DNA of 64,000 nt from JBKQVT01 sp963727245 (GCA_963727245.1 CAVSFO010000009.1:558001-622000); one strand, 5' to 3'; counted from the stretch's first letter, positions 29,593-38,209 are shown. Notes: generated from the letters alone by a model not told the origin. Translations and numbers: made by a program.

Positions 29593-29799
29593 GCGAATAA
29601 TTCCCGCTTCAAGACAAGAGAGGGGGAGAGTAGCCAAAACCGGCGAAACTGTCCAGTCCGATTTCCTCTTGCAGACCACCATCAGTGGGGGGTGATGAAA
29701 TTCGGCCTCCCGCCCTTTTCCCGCCGCAGCGAGCGATGGCGGCGAAATGGCGATTTCTTTTGCGTAATGCGCCTATGCCCCAACGCCCGAAAAGATTAT

Positions 29800-29829
29800 C
29801 ATTAATTTTCTATCGCAAGATCGTTAATG
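29800..29829. promoter_or_regulatory. AT-rich inverted repeat upstream of the sulfotransferase
   Basis: CATTAA (29800) and TTAATG (29824) flank an AT-rich 18-nt spacer inside an unusually AT-rich stretch for this window (about 29760-29850), 25-55 nt before the sulfotransferase start. This may be promoter or operator DNA. Confidence 0.35.
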
Positions 29830-29854
29830 ATGGGGGTCTTAGGGAATATAGGCA

Positions 29855-31170
29855 ATGGATACCGCCCGAGGCACTCAAGCGACGCAGCAGTCTACCGGTT
29901 CCAAGGAATGGCCGTGGACGCCACGGTTCTGGGACGGCATGGGGATGTGGGGATGGTTCCGGCTGGTGGTGCGCGAATCGTTTTGCGATTGCGCCGAGCC
30001 GGATCGCCATGGCGCTGTTGATTACCGTCTTCAGCGCGATGAATTCGCTGTTGGGGCTCGTCCAGTGGCTCCTCTTCGGGCGCAAGGTTGCCGGCACGGA
30101 GATCCAAGGCGATCCGATCTTCGTGATCGGCCATTGGCGGTCGGGCACCACGCTGCTGCACGAGCTCTTGGTGCTGGACGAGCGTCATACCTATTCGGAC
30201 ACCTTCGCCTGTTTCTGCCCCAAGCATTTTCTGGTCTCCGGCTGGTTCTTCCGGCCCCTGCTGCGGGTGCTGCTGCCGGCCCGGCGGCCGATGGACAACA
30301 TGGAGGCAGGCTGGGACCGTCCTCAAGAGGACGAATTCGCGCTGTGCAACATGGGCAGCCCGTCGCCCTACCTGACGATTGCCTTTCCCAACCGGCCGCC
30401 CCAGGACCAGGAGTATTTCGACCTGGAAAGGCTGTCGCCGCAGGCGCAGGAGGCGCTGGAAGCGGCGGATGGTTTGGTTCCTCAAGTGCGTCACGGTGTG
30501 GCGGCGGAAGCGGATCGTCTTGAAGTCGCCACCGCACACCTTCCGCATCAAGGTGCTGCTGGAACTCTTCCCCAACGCCCGCTTCGTCCACATCATCCGC
30601 GATCCCCACGTCATTTTTCCCTCCACCATGAAGCTCTGGAAGTGCCTCCATCGCGACCAGGGTTTGCAGGTCCCGCACGGCGAGGGTCTGGAAGAGCACG
30701 TCTTCGAGACCTTCAATCGCATGTACGAGGTCTTCGAGCGCGACCGGCGATTGATCGCGCCTGCGCGGTTGTGTGAAGTCCGCTACGAGGACCTTGTCGA
30801 GGACCCGATCGGGCAGATGCGGGCGGTCTATGAGCGGTTGGAATTGGGGGAGTTCAACTGCGTCTTGCCGGCCCTGCAAGAGTCCTTCGCCGACAAGGCG
30901 GACTATCAGACCAATCGTTTCCAGCTCTCGCCCGAGCAGTGCGCCGAGATCGACCGCCGCTGGCGGCCGTTCCTCGAGCGCTACGGCTACGCCGAGCGGT
31001 CCGTGCCCGCCGCTGCGCCCCCGGTCGGCGCCGCCAGCCGCACGGGCGGCGTCACGCGGAGCGCCCGGGTGCCGGCGGTAGCCTTGGCCGAGACGCCCCA
31101 CGCGCCCTCGGCGGGCCCAGTGGCCGCGATCAGCCAGTCCGCGTCGCCGCGAGAATCGTCTTCCCTTTGA
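29855..31170 (+). CDS. Sulfotransferase family protein, two frameshifts
   Basis: A sulfotransferase of about 435 residues, the only plus-strand gene in the flagellar region. The PAPS-binding loop is FVIGHWRSGTTLLHELL; the second PAPS element is PNARFVHIIRDP. LKSPPHTFRI and LCEVRYEDLVEDP are also family-typical. Three frames must be joined: one extra base near 29975 (after RLVV) and one shift near 30470. The 3' end overlaps flhB's end by 41 nt on the opposite strand, and the last 50 residues look unlike the family, so another shift may hide there. The sulfate acceptor is unknown. Confidence 0.75.
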
Positions 31171-32215
31171 GCTGGTAGACGTAGGCCAGGACCTCGGCCA
31201 CCGCCGCGTACTTGTCCGGCGGAATCGGGTGATCGATTTCCACGAGCCGGTAGAGGGCCTGGGCCAGCGGCTTCTTCTCCACGATGGGAATGCCGTTTTC
31301 CAAGGCCAGTTGACGAATCCGCTCGGCGATCATGCCCGCCCCCTTCGCCACCACGATCGGGGCCGCCATGCTCTCCGGCTGGTACTGCACGGCCACGGCC
31401 AGCTCCGTGGGGTTGGTGATGACCACGTCGGCCTTGGGCACGGCGGCCGAAAGCCGGTGCATCGCCAGTTGCCGCTGCACCTGGCGGCGGCGGGCGATCA
31501 TCTGCGGGTTGCCTTCGAGGTTCTTCATTTCCTCGCGCATCTCCTGTGGCGTCATCCGCAAGTCGCGCTCGTATTTCCAACGCTGGAAACCGTAGTCCAA
31601 GATCGCCAGCACCAGCAGGGCGACGCCGATCTTCACCCCCGTCCAAACCAGGGCGTGCAGCATGAACACGGCGATCTGGGGCACGCCCATGGCGCTGAGG
31701 CCGAGAATCGCCTCGCGCTGATTGTAGAGGCTCACCAGCGCTACCGTGGCCACGATCACCAGCTTCACCAGGCCGAACGCCAGCCGCATCACGCCCGGCA
31801 GGGAAAAGATGCGTTTCATCCCTTGCAGCGGATCGAGCCGCGTGATGTCGGGGACCAGCTTCTCGGGCAGGAAGAGGAAGCCGACCTGGGCCAGGTTGAC
31901 CGCCACGCCCGCCACCAGCAGCAGGCCGAACAGCGGCACCAGGTAGCGACCTAGACCCCAAAGCGTCTGGTTGCAGTGGGAGGCGGCGAAGCTCGCGTCG
32001 GCCGACAACCAGGCGGCCCCGCCGAGTTGCTGCTGACAATACTCGCGGAGGAAGCCGACCAGGCCGCCGCCGAACATCAACAGCACCAACAGTCCCAGGA
32101 TCAGCAGTCCCGCCGAACCGAGGTCCTGGCTCCGCGCAACGTGCCCCTCCTCGCGGGCCTGTTGCCTGCGGTGCGGGGTGGCGTCCTGGGTTTTTTCGCC
32201 GTCGTACTCGGCCAT
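31130..32215 (-). CDS. flhB: Flagellar export switch protein FlhB
   Basis: A 361-residue FlhB. Four transmembrane helices fill the N-terminal half; the cytoplasmic C-terminal half has the autocleavage site NPTE near residue 267 (VITNPTELAVAVQY), followed by VVAKGAG and the family end. FlhB switches export from rod/hook to filament type substrates after cleavage at N-P. The N-terminus EYDGEKTQDATPHRRQQAREEG is typical. Overlaps the convergent sulfotransferase end. Confidence 0.95.
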   Translation of the reverse strand: MAEYDGEKTQDATPHRRQQAREEGHVARSQDLGSAGLLILGLLVLLMFGGGLVGFLREYCQQQLGGAAWLSADASFAASHCNQTLWGLGRYLVPLFGLLLVAGVAVNLAQVGFLFLPEKLVPDITRLDPLQGMKRIFSLPGVMRLAFGLVKLVIVATVALVSLYNQREAILGLSAMGVPQIAVFMLHALVWTGVKIGVALLVLAILDYGFQRWKYERDLRMTPQEMREEMKNLEGNPQMIARRRQVQRQLAMHRLSAAVPKADVVITNPTELAVAVQYQPESMAAPIVVAKGAGMIAERIRQLALENGIPIVEKKPLAQALYRLVEIDHPIPPDKYAAVAEVLAYVYQLKGKTILAATRTG

Positions 32216-32299
32216 GGCGTTGCCGTTACCTTAGCGCGGGGGCTTGGGGTGCGGCATCTTACCCGTTTGCCGGACTTCGTTTCCACGTCAACCGCACAC

Positions 32300-32415
32300 A
32301 AAAAGGCACAAATAAGGGTGACAGCCGCCAAATCTGGGGAATTTGGGAAGGCTTGCGTCACGTAAATCTATCCAGCCCACCCAGATTTGGTGGCAGTCAC
32401 CTTTTTGCCTCTTTC
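32300..32415. repeat. Long imperfect inverted repeat downstream of the accessory pair
   Basis: Left arm at 32300-32336 (contains GGGTGACAGCCGCCAAATCT) and right arm at 32381-32415 (contains AGATTTGGTGGCAGTCACC). The right arm encodes the last residues and stop of the accessory gene ending at 32397. Confidence 0.7.
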
Positions 32416-32994
32416 CGGCGGATCATTCCTGCCACCATCCGGTCAACTTGCCCCGCGTTGCGTACTCCGAACTCAACATCGAGCACGCTTCCGTCGACGA
32501 CCAGGAGCCAAACCGGGGACAACGCAGGCGGAACGCGCCACGTATGGTATTTAAGCAGTTCTTCGGGGCGCTCAAACCCATGTACGCCGAACTGCACGGC
32601 CGGCGCACGACTGCGTAGCGCATTCATCGCTACGTAGACGCTGGCCAGATCAGGGCCGCTCCAGACCGCGTACACGACCACGAGCCAAGTTCCCGAGCGC
32701 AACCGCGGCTCCGCCGCCAACTCACTCGCCGATAGAACATGTGCCCAGGCCGGCCAGTCGCGCGGATTGACCAAGTACGCCGCCGAGGGGTTCTTATCGA
32801 ATTCGTGACCGCTCGGCTTCTGCCCGCTCATCGGCGCCCGTTCCGTTCCGGTCTTCGGCGCCGGCTGCTTGATACTGCGATCCTCTTGCGTCGGCGCAGG
32901 AAAGAAGGCAGCCGACGCAGGCCGCAATTAGCCAGCCCGCCGCCGCGAGCCGACGGCGCGCCCTGCCGAGCTGGCCGTATTTGGCGGCTTTCAC
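32397..32994 (-). CDS. Accessory exported hypothetical protein, frameshift
   Basis: About 198 residues after one frame correction near 32890. The N-terminal part (MKAAKYGQLGRARRRLAAAGWLIAACVGCLLSCADA) looks like a signal peptide or membrane anchor with a possible lipobox. The soluble part (SAAYLVNPRDWPAWAHVLSA ... VWLLVVDGSVLDVEFGVRNAG) has a thioredoxin-like alternation of strands and helices but no CxxC. Its GTG start overlaps the stop of the gene upstream (GTGA). I do not recognise the family. Its last residues are encoded by a palindromic repeat. Confidence 0.5.
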
Positions 32995-33341
32995 CTGGTT
33001 CGCTTCGATCCTTCGCACGGGCCTGCCGCACGTCGCTTGTCTCTGCTCCGCCTGCTCAAACTGCGGAGCTGCGCGACGAAGCTAATCACAAAGCCAAGCA
33101 CGCCGCCGACCGCGGCAGACACAACGGTGAGGACAATGGTTGCAAAAACCGCACCAAGATCCCAAGAGCTGGGCGGTCGGGGGCCGTGGGGAACGATCGT
33201 GACGAAGGCAACGCCCAGCGCAAGCAAGCCCGTCACCAGCGCCGAAAGAATTCCTCTGAAAACTGCGGTCAAGAACGGAAACTTACTGCCCATTTGTGCC
33301 TCAACCGGGCCTGTAAAGTTTTCTGTGTCAGGCCGTGACAT
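32991..33341 (-). CDS. Accessory membrane protein, 116 aa
   Basis: Two transmembrane helices (about residues 23-48 and 62-92) with a short basic C-terminal tail (LSRRSRDKRRAAG). It is the first gene of a two-gene unit inserted between fliR and flhB, with its stop overlapping the next gene's start. No homology recognised. Conserved flagellar genes normally adjoin directly here, so this pair is probably accessory and possibly acquired. Confidence 0.6.
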   Translation of the reverse strand: MSRPDTENFTGPVEAQMGSKFPFLTAVFRGILSALVTGLLALGVAFVTIVPHGPRPPSSWDLGAVFATIVLTVVSAAVGGVLGFVISFVAQLRSLSRRSRDKRRAAGPCEGSKRTR

Positions 33342-33400
33342 GCGTCCCTTTTACCAGAATCGCCCATCCTTGTCAAATTTGGTGATACCGTCGCACCTTC

Positions 33401-34252
33401 CTACGGAACGTGCAGCCATTGGGACTGCAAGGGGACTTTGAAGACCTCCAACAGCGCCGCCAGGGCCGGCGCCAGATGTTCCTGGAAGACGAGAAACGCC
33501 GCCCCCAGCGTAAACATCATCATGGCGAAGGTCAGTATGGAATTCAGCCCGAAGCCCACCGCCATCACGTTGAGCTGCGGCAGGGTGCGGCCGATCAGCC
33601 CGAGGACGAGCGTGGCCAACAGCGCGGCGACCACAACCGGCATGCAGACGCGCACGCCCAGTTGAAAGCTCTCGGCCAGCAAGGTGACCAAGGCCGCCAG
33701 CAGCGAGGCCAGCAGTCCGCCGTCGGCGGCGAGCGGCGACTGCGGGGCAAAGACGGCGGCGATGCCGCTGCCGGGCGGAATGGTTTGGAAGGTGTCCAAC
33801 AGGCCGGCCATAATGACGCGGTGCCCGCCCAGGCAGGCGAAGATCGCCGTGGCGATCAACACCAGCAGCCGCGCAAACAGCGGCTCCTCCGTCTGAAACG
33901 TGGGATCGAACAAGTCGGACAGCATCAGCCCGCCGACGCGGCTGATGAGGTCGCCGGCCACCTGGATGCCGCAGAAGAGGAGCATGATTCCCAGCCCCAG
34001 GCAGGCGCCCACCAGCAGTTCGCTGCCGACGAAGACCAGGTAGTAGACCATCGTGCCGGGGTCCTCGACGTGGACGCCCCACTGGCTGGGCGTCATCAGG
34101 ATGGCCAGCGCGAAGGCCAGGCTCGCCCGCACTCGCAGGGGGGCGTCGTTGGCGCCGTAGATCGGCGCTGTCATCATCAGCCCACTCACCCGGGTCAATA
34201 TCAGGGTGAAGAGGAGAAGTTTTTCGGCGTCGAAGTGGCGGAGCCATTCCAT
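33401..34252 (-). CDS. fliR: Flagellar export gate protein FliR
   Basis: A 283-residue FliR with six transmembrane segments; with FliP and FliQ it forms the export gate pore. Typical stretches are LILTRVSGLMMTAPIYG, PLRVRASLAFALAILM, SELLVGACLGLGIMLLF, GGLMLSDLFDPTFQTEEP and LVLGLIGRTLPQLNVMAVGFGLN. The ATG at 34252 begins the family N-terminus; the longer frame begins inside a palindromic repeat. Confidence 0.94.
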   Translation of the reverse strand: MEWLRHFDAEKLLLFTLILTRVSGLMMTAPIYGANDAPLRVRASLAFALAILMTPSQWGVHVEDPGTMVYYLVFVGSELLVGACLGLGIMLLFCGIQVAGDLISRVGGLMLSDLFDPTFQTEEPLFARLLVLIATAIFACLGGHRVIMAGLLDTFQTIPPGSGIAAVFAPQSPLAADGGLLASLLAALVTLLAESFQLGVRVCMPVVVAALLATLVLGLIGRTLPQLNVMAVGFGLNSILTFAMMMFTLGAAFLVFQEHLAPALAALLEVFKVPLQSQWLHVP

Positions 34253-34275
34253 GAAACGAAGCCACGGGTTTCCAA

Positions 34276-34319
34276 GGGGACAGTCCCATTTTCGTAGGAC
34301 GAAAATCGGGACAGTCCCC
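34276..34319. repeat. Palindromic repeat, family e (compact form)
   Basis: GGGGACAGTCCC and GGGACAGTCCCC flank ATTTTCG/CGAAAAT arms, between fliQ and fliR. This uninterrupted 44-bp form is the reference for the interrupted copy at 34644-34811. Confidence 0.85.
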
Positions 34320-34350
34320 AACTTACTCTTTTACGGGACCATAGTCCCGG

Positions 34351-34618
34351 TCAAAGCCTGCCCGGGATGCCGGAGATCAGGTTGGTCGAATATTGCAGCA
34401 ATTGGGCAATCAGCCAGGGCAGCGTGAGGCTGAACACCAAGGCCATGGCGACGATCTTGGGCACGATCGCCACCGTGTGCTCTTGAATTTGCGTCAACGC
34501 CTGAAGCAGGCCGACGAACAGCCCGACGGCGAGTCCCACCAGCAGCACCGGCGAGACTCACCAGCAAGCTGGTCCAGATGGCTTCGCGGGCGAGATCGAT
34601 TGCGTTTTGCGGATTCAT
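34351..34618 (-). CDS. fliQ: Flagellar export gate protein FliQ, frameshift
   Basis: FliQ of about 88 residues with two transmembrane helices: MNPQNAIDLAREAIWTSLLV, then after a one-base shift near 34558, VLLVGLAVGLFVGLLQALTQIQEHTVAIVPK, ending YSTNLISG. The order fliP-fliQ-fliR is the usual one. The broken frame is probably a sequence error since the two halves together give exact family length. Confidence 0.9.
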
Positions 34619-34643
34619 AGCGGCCTAGGCTCGTGTTTCCGAA

Positions 34644-34811
34644 GGGGACAGTCCCATTTTCGTCGGACGAAAATTAGTTTCTGTTGCGGAAAGTCCTTTG
34701 TCGCCTTTCGCTCCGCGAAAGTAGCGAGGAATTCGCGCTACTTTCGCGGAGCGAAAGGCGACAATCCAGCCAACATCGTTTCCGCAACAGAAACAAATTA
34801 GGACAGTCCCC
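34644..34811. repeat. Three-layer nested palindrome between fliQ and fliP
   Basis: Outer: a family e hairpin split between GGGGACAGTCCC (34644) and GGACAGTCCCC (34801-34811). Middle: a 118-bp element (34677-34794) with perfect 14-bp terminal inverted repeats GTTTCTGTTGCGGA. Inner: a perfect 27-bp inverted repeat (34700-34726 and 34736-34762, core CTTTCGCTCCGCGAAAG) with a 9-nt loop. AAATTA stands on both sides of the middle element (34671-34676 and 34795-34800). Confidence 0.85.
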
Positions 34812-34832
34812 AGGTCATTCCTTACCAAGTCC

Positions 34833-35684
34833 TCACGTAAACGGTTGAAAACTTTCCATCAGCATTTGCACTACCAGGCGCCAGCCGTCCACCAGCACGA
34901 AGAGCAGGATCTTAAAGGGCAGCGAGACCAGCGCCGGCGGCAGCATCATCATGCCCATCGACACCATCACGCTGGCCACCACCATGTCGAGGATGAGGAA
35001 GGGCAAGTAGATCTGGAAACCGATGAGGAAGGCGGTCTTCAGCTCGCTGAGCATGAAGGCCGGCAGCAGGGCCTGCAAGGGAACGTCCTCGTACTTCGCC
35101 GGCGTGGGATGGCCCGGCAGGTAATTGAGGAACAAGCGGACGTCGTCGCTGTTGTTGGTCCGCTCGATCTGCATGCTCATGAAGCGGCGGACCGGCGCCG
35201 CCCCCTCCTTCCATGCCTGCTCCAAGCTGATTTGGTGGTGCGTATAGGGCACGACGGCCCGGTCGTAGACCTGCTTCCACACGGGCGACATGACCAGCAA
35301 GGTCATGAACAACGCCAGCGAGGTGATTACCTGGCTGGGCGGCAGTTGCTGCGTCCCCACCGCCTGCCGCAACAAGCTCAGCACGACGATGATGCGAATG
35401 AAACAGGTGGTCATCAAGAGCACCGCCGGCGCCAGGCTGAGCACCGTCAGCAACAGCATCACCTGGAGCGTGGAGCTAAGTCCCTCGGGACTGGTCCAGC
35501 CTTCCGGGCCGGCCGCCAGACCCTGCGGCACCTGGATCGACATGGGGCGATTGGGGGCCTCGTCCGCCCGCGCCGAGCCCAGCAGGCTCAGGCACGCCAA
35601 CCCCGCCGCGGCATAGGCCAGCAGGCGGCGGCCGCGCTGGCCGGGGACGGCCGCGATCGGCGCGCGACAAGAAGCATCAGACAT
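34833..35684 (-). CDS. fliP: Flagellar export gate protein FliP
   Basis: A 283-residue FliP with an N-terminal signal segment (LLAYAAAGLACLSLLGSARA) and four transmembrane helices. Signature stretches include LSLAPAVLLMTTCFIRIIVVLSLLRQAVGTQQLPPSQV and PFLILDMVVASVMVSMGMMMLPP, and FLNYLPGHPTPAKYEDVPLQALLPAF. FliP forms the core of the export gate. The first codons overlap the fliO end by 8 nt, showing translational coupling. Confidence 0.95.
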   Translation of the reverse strand: MSDASCRAPIAAVPGQRGRRLLAYAAAGLACLSLLGSARADEAPNRPMSIQVPQGLAAGPEGWTSPEGLSSTLQVMLLLTVLSLAPAVLLMTTCFIRIIVVLSLLRQAVGTQQLPPSQVITSLALFMTLLVMSPVWKQVYDRAVVPYTHHQISLEQAWKEGAAPVRRFMSMQIERTNNSDDVRLFLNYLPGHPTPAKYEDVPLQALLPAFMLSELKTAFLIGFQIYLPFLILDMVVASVMVSMGMMMLPPALVSLPFKILLFVLVDGWRLVVQMLMESFQPFT

Positions 35685-36303
35685 TTTGGTCCTCCGATCG
35701 GGCCCCGAATTGTTGGAACACTTGGCGGAAGGCGGCGGTGGCGCTCTGCGGATGGGCTTGGCGACAGAGGCCGGCCAGGCGATCGACCTCCACCGGATCG
35801 GTGACTTCGGTCAAGGTCTCGGCGCCGGCCGGAGTTACGGAAACCAGCAGCAGCTTGTTGCCGCAGCGCAGCAGGTGCATCTGTTGGCGACCTGCCAGGG
35901 GAGCGCGGCCGAGGACCTCCACCACTTCGCCGGGCAGCAGGGTGGCGGCCTTCGGCGCCGCCCGCCGCAGCACCCAGGCGAGCAGGAGGAAAAGTCCCAG
36001 CACCGTGGCCAGGCCGCTGGCCATCGGTCCCAGCGACGGCAGCCGGTCGAGGGCCTTGCTCGCTTCGGTCTGGGCGGCTCGGGCGTGCGCCGCGAAGGGA
36101 ATGGTCATCTGTGCGGTCGGCCGGGCGGGATAGGCGGCCCGAGCCCCGGGCGTAAGCCCGGGGATAGCCGTCTGTGCCGTCAGTGTGGCCGGCTGAGCGC
36201 CTTGAGCCCCGGGCGTAAGCCCGGGGATGATCGTCTGTGCCGTCAGGCCGGCGGGCCAGGCGGCGATGAGGAGCAGGCCCAGGTATTTCGCCAGTGGAGG
36301 CAT
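35677..36303 (-). CDS. fliO: Flagellar protein FliO
   Basis: A 208-residue FliO. Residues 1-90 are a periplasmic, repeat-containing region after a signal segment; one transmembrane helix (GLATVLGLFLLLAWVLRR) follows near residue 105; the cytoplasmic end carries the FliO domain (LLPGEVVEVLGRAPLAGRQQMHLLRCGNKLLLVSVTPAG). FliO stabilises FliP assembly. The N-terminal 21-residue repeats (TAQTIIPGLTPGAQ, TAQTAIPGLTPGAR) are encoded by a mobile-looking palindrome. Confidence 0.88.
   Translation of the reverse strand: MPPLAKYLGLLLIAAWPAGLTAQTIIPGLTPGAQGAQPATLTAQTAIPGLTPGARAAYPARPTAQMTIPFAAHARAAQTEASKALDRLPSLGPMASGLATVLGLFLLLAWVLRRAAPKAATLLPGEVVEVLGRAPLAGRQQMHLLRCGNKLLLVSVTPAGAETLTEVTDPVEVDRLAGLCRQAHPQSATAAFRQVFQQFGARSEDQNV
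36141..36245. repeat. Palindrome duplicated inside fliO
   Basis: Two 42-nt direct repeats, 63 nt apart (36141 and 36204), each starting GAGCCCCGGGCGTAAGCCC, which is palindromic. The spacing is a multiple of three, so fliO stays in frame. The same palindrome occurs at 50268-50294 and 62338-62358. Confidence 0.8.
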
Positions 36304-36408
36304 CCTTGCACTTCCTTCTTTTTTTCGTCAAGTCGGCCGATGGCGGCAGCCGATACTTGTGGATACGGTGAAATAGTTGGTCTTTTCCCGCGTGGATTCA
36401 ATATTTTG

Positions 36409-36502
36409 TCCCCTCTCCCTCCGGGAGAGGGTCAGGGTGAGGGCGTTTCTTACGTTTCTCCCATGCCCTCACCCCCGGCCCCTCTCCCGGAGGGAGAGGG
36501 GA
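36409..36502. repeat. Palindromic repeat, family d
   Basis: Arms CCCCTCTCCCTCCGGGAGAG and CTCTCCCGGAGGGAGAGGGG with a CCTCACCC inner arm pair, in the fliN-fliO gap. Confidence 0.8.
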
Positions 36503-36525
36503 GACGCTTTGCGAAACTCCTGGCT

Positions 36526-37186
36526 TTACGAACCCACGTTCACGCCGGCGATCAGCTCGGCGACGCGGACGCAAAAATTGTCGTTGAGCACGAGCACTTC
36601 GCCGCGGGCAATCAGCCGCCCGTTCACGTACACGTCGACCGGGTCGCCGGCCAGCTTGTCCAGCGGGACCACCGCCCCTTTGCGGAGCTTGAGCACGTCC
36701 TCCAGGTACATGTTCGTGCGGCCCAGCTCGATTTTCAAATCCAGTTCCACGTCGCGGATCAAGTCCAGCGTGGCATTCTCGCTGGAGGCTGCGCTGCCGG
36801 TGAACTCTTCCAGCCGATAGGAAGTGACGCCGCGGGGCATGTCGCCGGACGATGACGCGTTGATCGACTCCAACGCCTGTTCCGCTTGATTCAAGAGGAA
36901 CTCGATATCGCCGGGCGCGAGGCTTTCGTCGTCCGACAGGGGATGGGGCGACGAGCTCGCCGGCGCGGCCGCCGGGGCGGCGGGGGTCGTGGTTGCCGGG
37001 GCCATCGTTTTGCCCGCCGGCAGCGGATTTTCCATGCCCTCGGGTGCCGGCGGGGGAATTTCCCGGCTTTCGGGCGTGATGACGGCCGCAGCCGGGCGCG
37101 GGGTCGGCCGCCGCAGGGGCAACGTCCTTCGCCTGGCTCAGCAGGCGTTCGATCTCTTCTTGACCGATCAAAGGTTGGTCTGTCAT
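36526..37186 (-). CDS. fliN: Flagellar motor switch protein FliN, frameshift
   Basis: About 219 residues. The C-terminal SpoA domain is clear (DVELDLKIELGRTNMYLEDVLKLRKGAVV, LDKLAGDPVDVYVNGRLIARGEVLVLNDNFCVRVAELI). The N-terminal part carries two short EIxxLL-like helices, GQEEIERLLSQAK at residue 8 and GDIEFLLNQAEQALE near 110, like the FliM N-terminus. One base is out of step near 37100. It forms part of the C-ring and binds FliH at the export site. fliM, normally next to it, is missing in this cluster. Confidence 0.88.
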
Positions 37187-37228
37187 GGGAATCCATTCCT
37201 GCCCGGACCGGGGGCCGTTGGGCGAAAG

Positions 37229-37810
37229 TTATTGTTCGATGAAGGAAAAGTCGCTGATGACGACGGTTTGCAAGATGGGTTTGCCGAGCGTGTGATTGGC
37301 CCGGTCCAGGAGTTTCCGTTTCATCAGTCCCAGGCCGGCGTCGGTCAGGTCGGTGATTTCGGCGCCGCGCACGGTGACCAGGACCTGTTCGCGGAAGCGA
37401 TGTTTGTTCTCTTCCATGAGCTTGAGGAAGTCTTTCTGACTTTCGGTTTTCACGGTGCCGAAGAGGTGAAAGTCGATCCGCAAGGTGGTGTTGGAGATCG
37501 ATTGAAAGGCGGTGACGCAGAACTCGCCGAGATCGACTTCGATTTCGTCGGGGGCGGCGTGTTCGTCAGCCTGCTTGGCCGCCGGGCCCTTGGTCTTGGC
37601 GTCGGCCGGCGTCGGCATGGCGGCGCCGGCCAGGGCGGCGGTCTGAGTGGCCGAGGGCAGATACAAGTAGGCGGCCAGGCACTCCAAGACGATGACCACC
37701 GCGACCAGGCCCAGGATCTTAAGCTTGGCCAGGATGGAGAAGCGGGCCGCGCCGGGCTCGCTGGGCGGGCTGGCCTCGGGGGCTTCGTTCTTGGTAGCGG
37801 TCTCCGCCAT
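37229..37810 (-). CDS. fliL: Flagellar basal body protein FliL
   Basis: A 193-residue FliL: cytoplasmic N-terminus rich in Glu/Ala/Pro, one transmembrane helix (KILGLVAVVIVLECLAAYLY, near residue 30), then a periplasmic domain (IEVDLGEFCVTAF, TLRIDFHLFGTV, REQVLVTVRGAEITDLTDAGLGLMKRKLLDRAN). FliL surrounds and supports the stator. It lies between flbD and fliN, where motA and motB would be expected but are absent. Confidence 0.88.
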   Translation of the reverse strand: MAETATKNEAPEASPPSEPGAARFSILAKLKILGLVAVVIVLECLAAYLYLPSATQTAALAGAAMPTPADAKTKGPAAKQADEHAAPDEIEVDLGEFCVTAFQSISNTTLRIDFHLFGTVKTESQKDFLKLMEENKHRFREQVLVTVRGAEITDLTDAGLGLMKRKLLDRANHTLGKPILQTVVISDFSFIEQ

Positions 37811-37936
37811 GAAAACAACCTGACCTGGTCTCTCGGGGCGGCCGCGGCCGCCGGTATAAAAATCTAGGACGCCGAATGCCTGCCGCGCGGCCGCCTCAGC
37901 GGCTGCCCCCGGCAGGAATGGCTCCCGCCATTCGGT

Positions 37937-38209
37937 TTATGACGATTCTTCCGCGCCGCGCGGGTTTTCCTTCCCCGCCGCGGCCCCGCCTTCCCCGGCC
38001 TGCGGGCGCCGCGGCGCCGGGGCCGGCATCAAATGCTTGGCCTGCTGGTAGGCCACCGCCCGCCGCACCACCTCGTCCATCGATTCGCAAACGATCAGGC
38101 GATCGCCGCTGGTCAGGGTGATGAAGGTGTCGGGGCGGGCCTCGACGTAACGAATCAAGTCCGCGTTCAGAACGAAGGTTTCTCCTCCCAGCTTGGTCAG
38201 TTTGATCAT
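37937..38209 (-). CDS. flbD: Flagellar protein FlbD
   Basis: A 90-residue FlbD-family protein. The conserved core MIKLTKLGGETFVLNADLIRYVEARPDTFITLTSGDRL and the VICESMDEVVRRAVAYQ helix are intact, with a Pro/Ala-rich tail. FlbD lies downstream of flgE in many flagellar operons; its role is poorly known. It starts 13 nt after the flgE stop. Confidence 0.9.
   Translation of the reverse strand: MIKLTKLGGETFVLNADLIRYVEARPDTFITLTSGDRLIVCESMDEVVRRAVAYQQAKHLMPAPAPRRPQAGEGGAAAGKENPRGAEESS

Noticed and set aside
34671..34800. AAATTA direct repeats as proof of a target-site duplication
   Set aside because: Other copies of the element (5374, 50121) also begin with TAATT, so the bases may belong to the element; kept only as a possibility.
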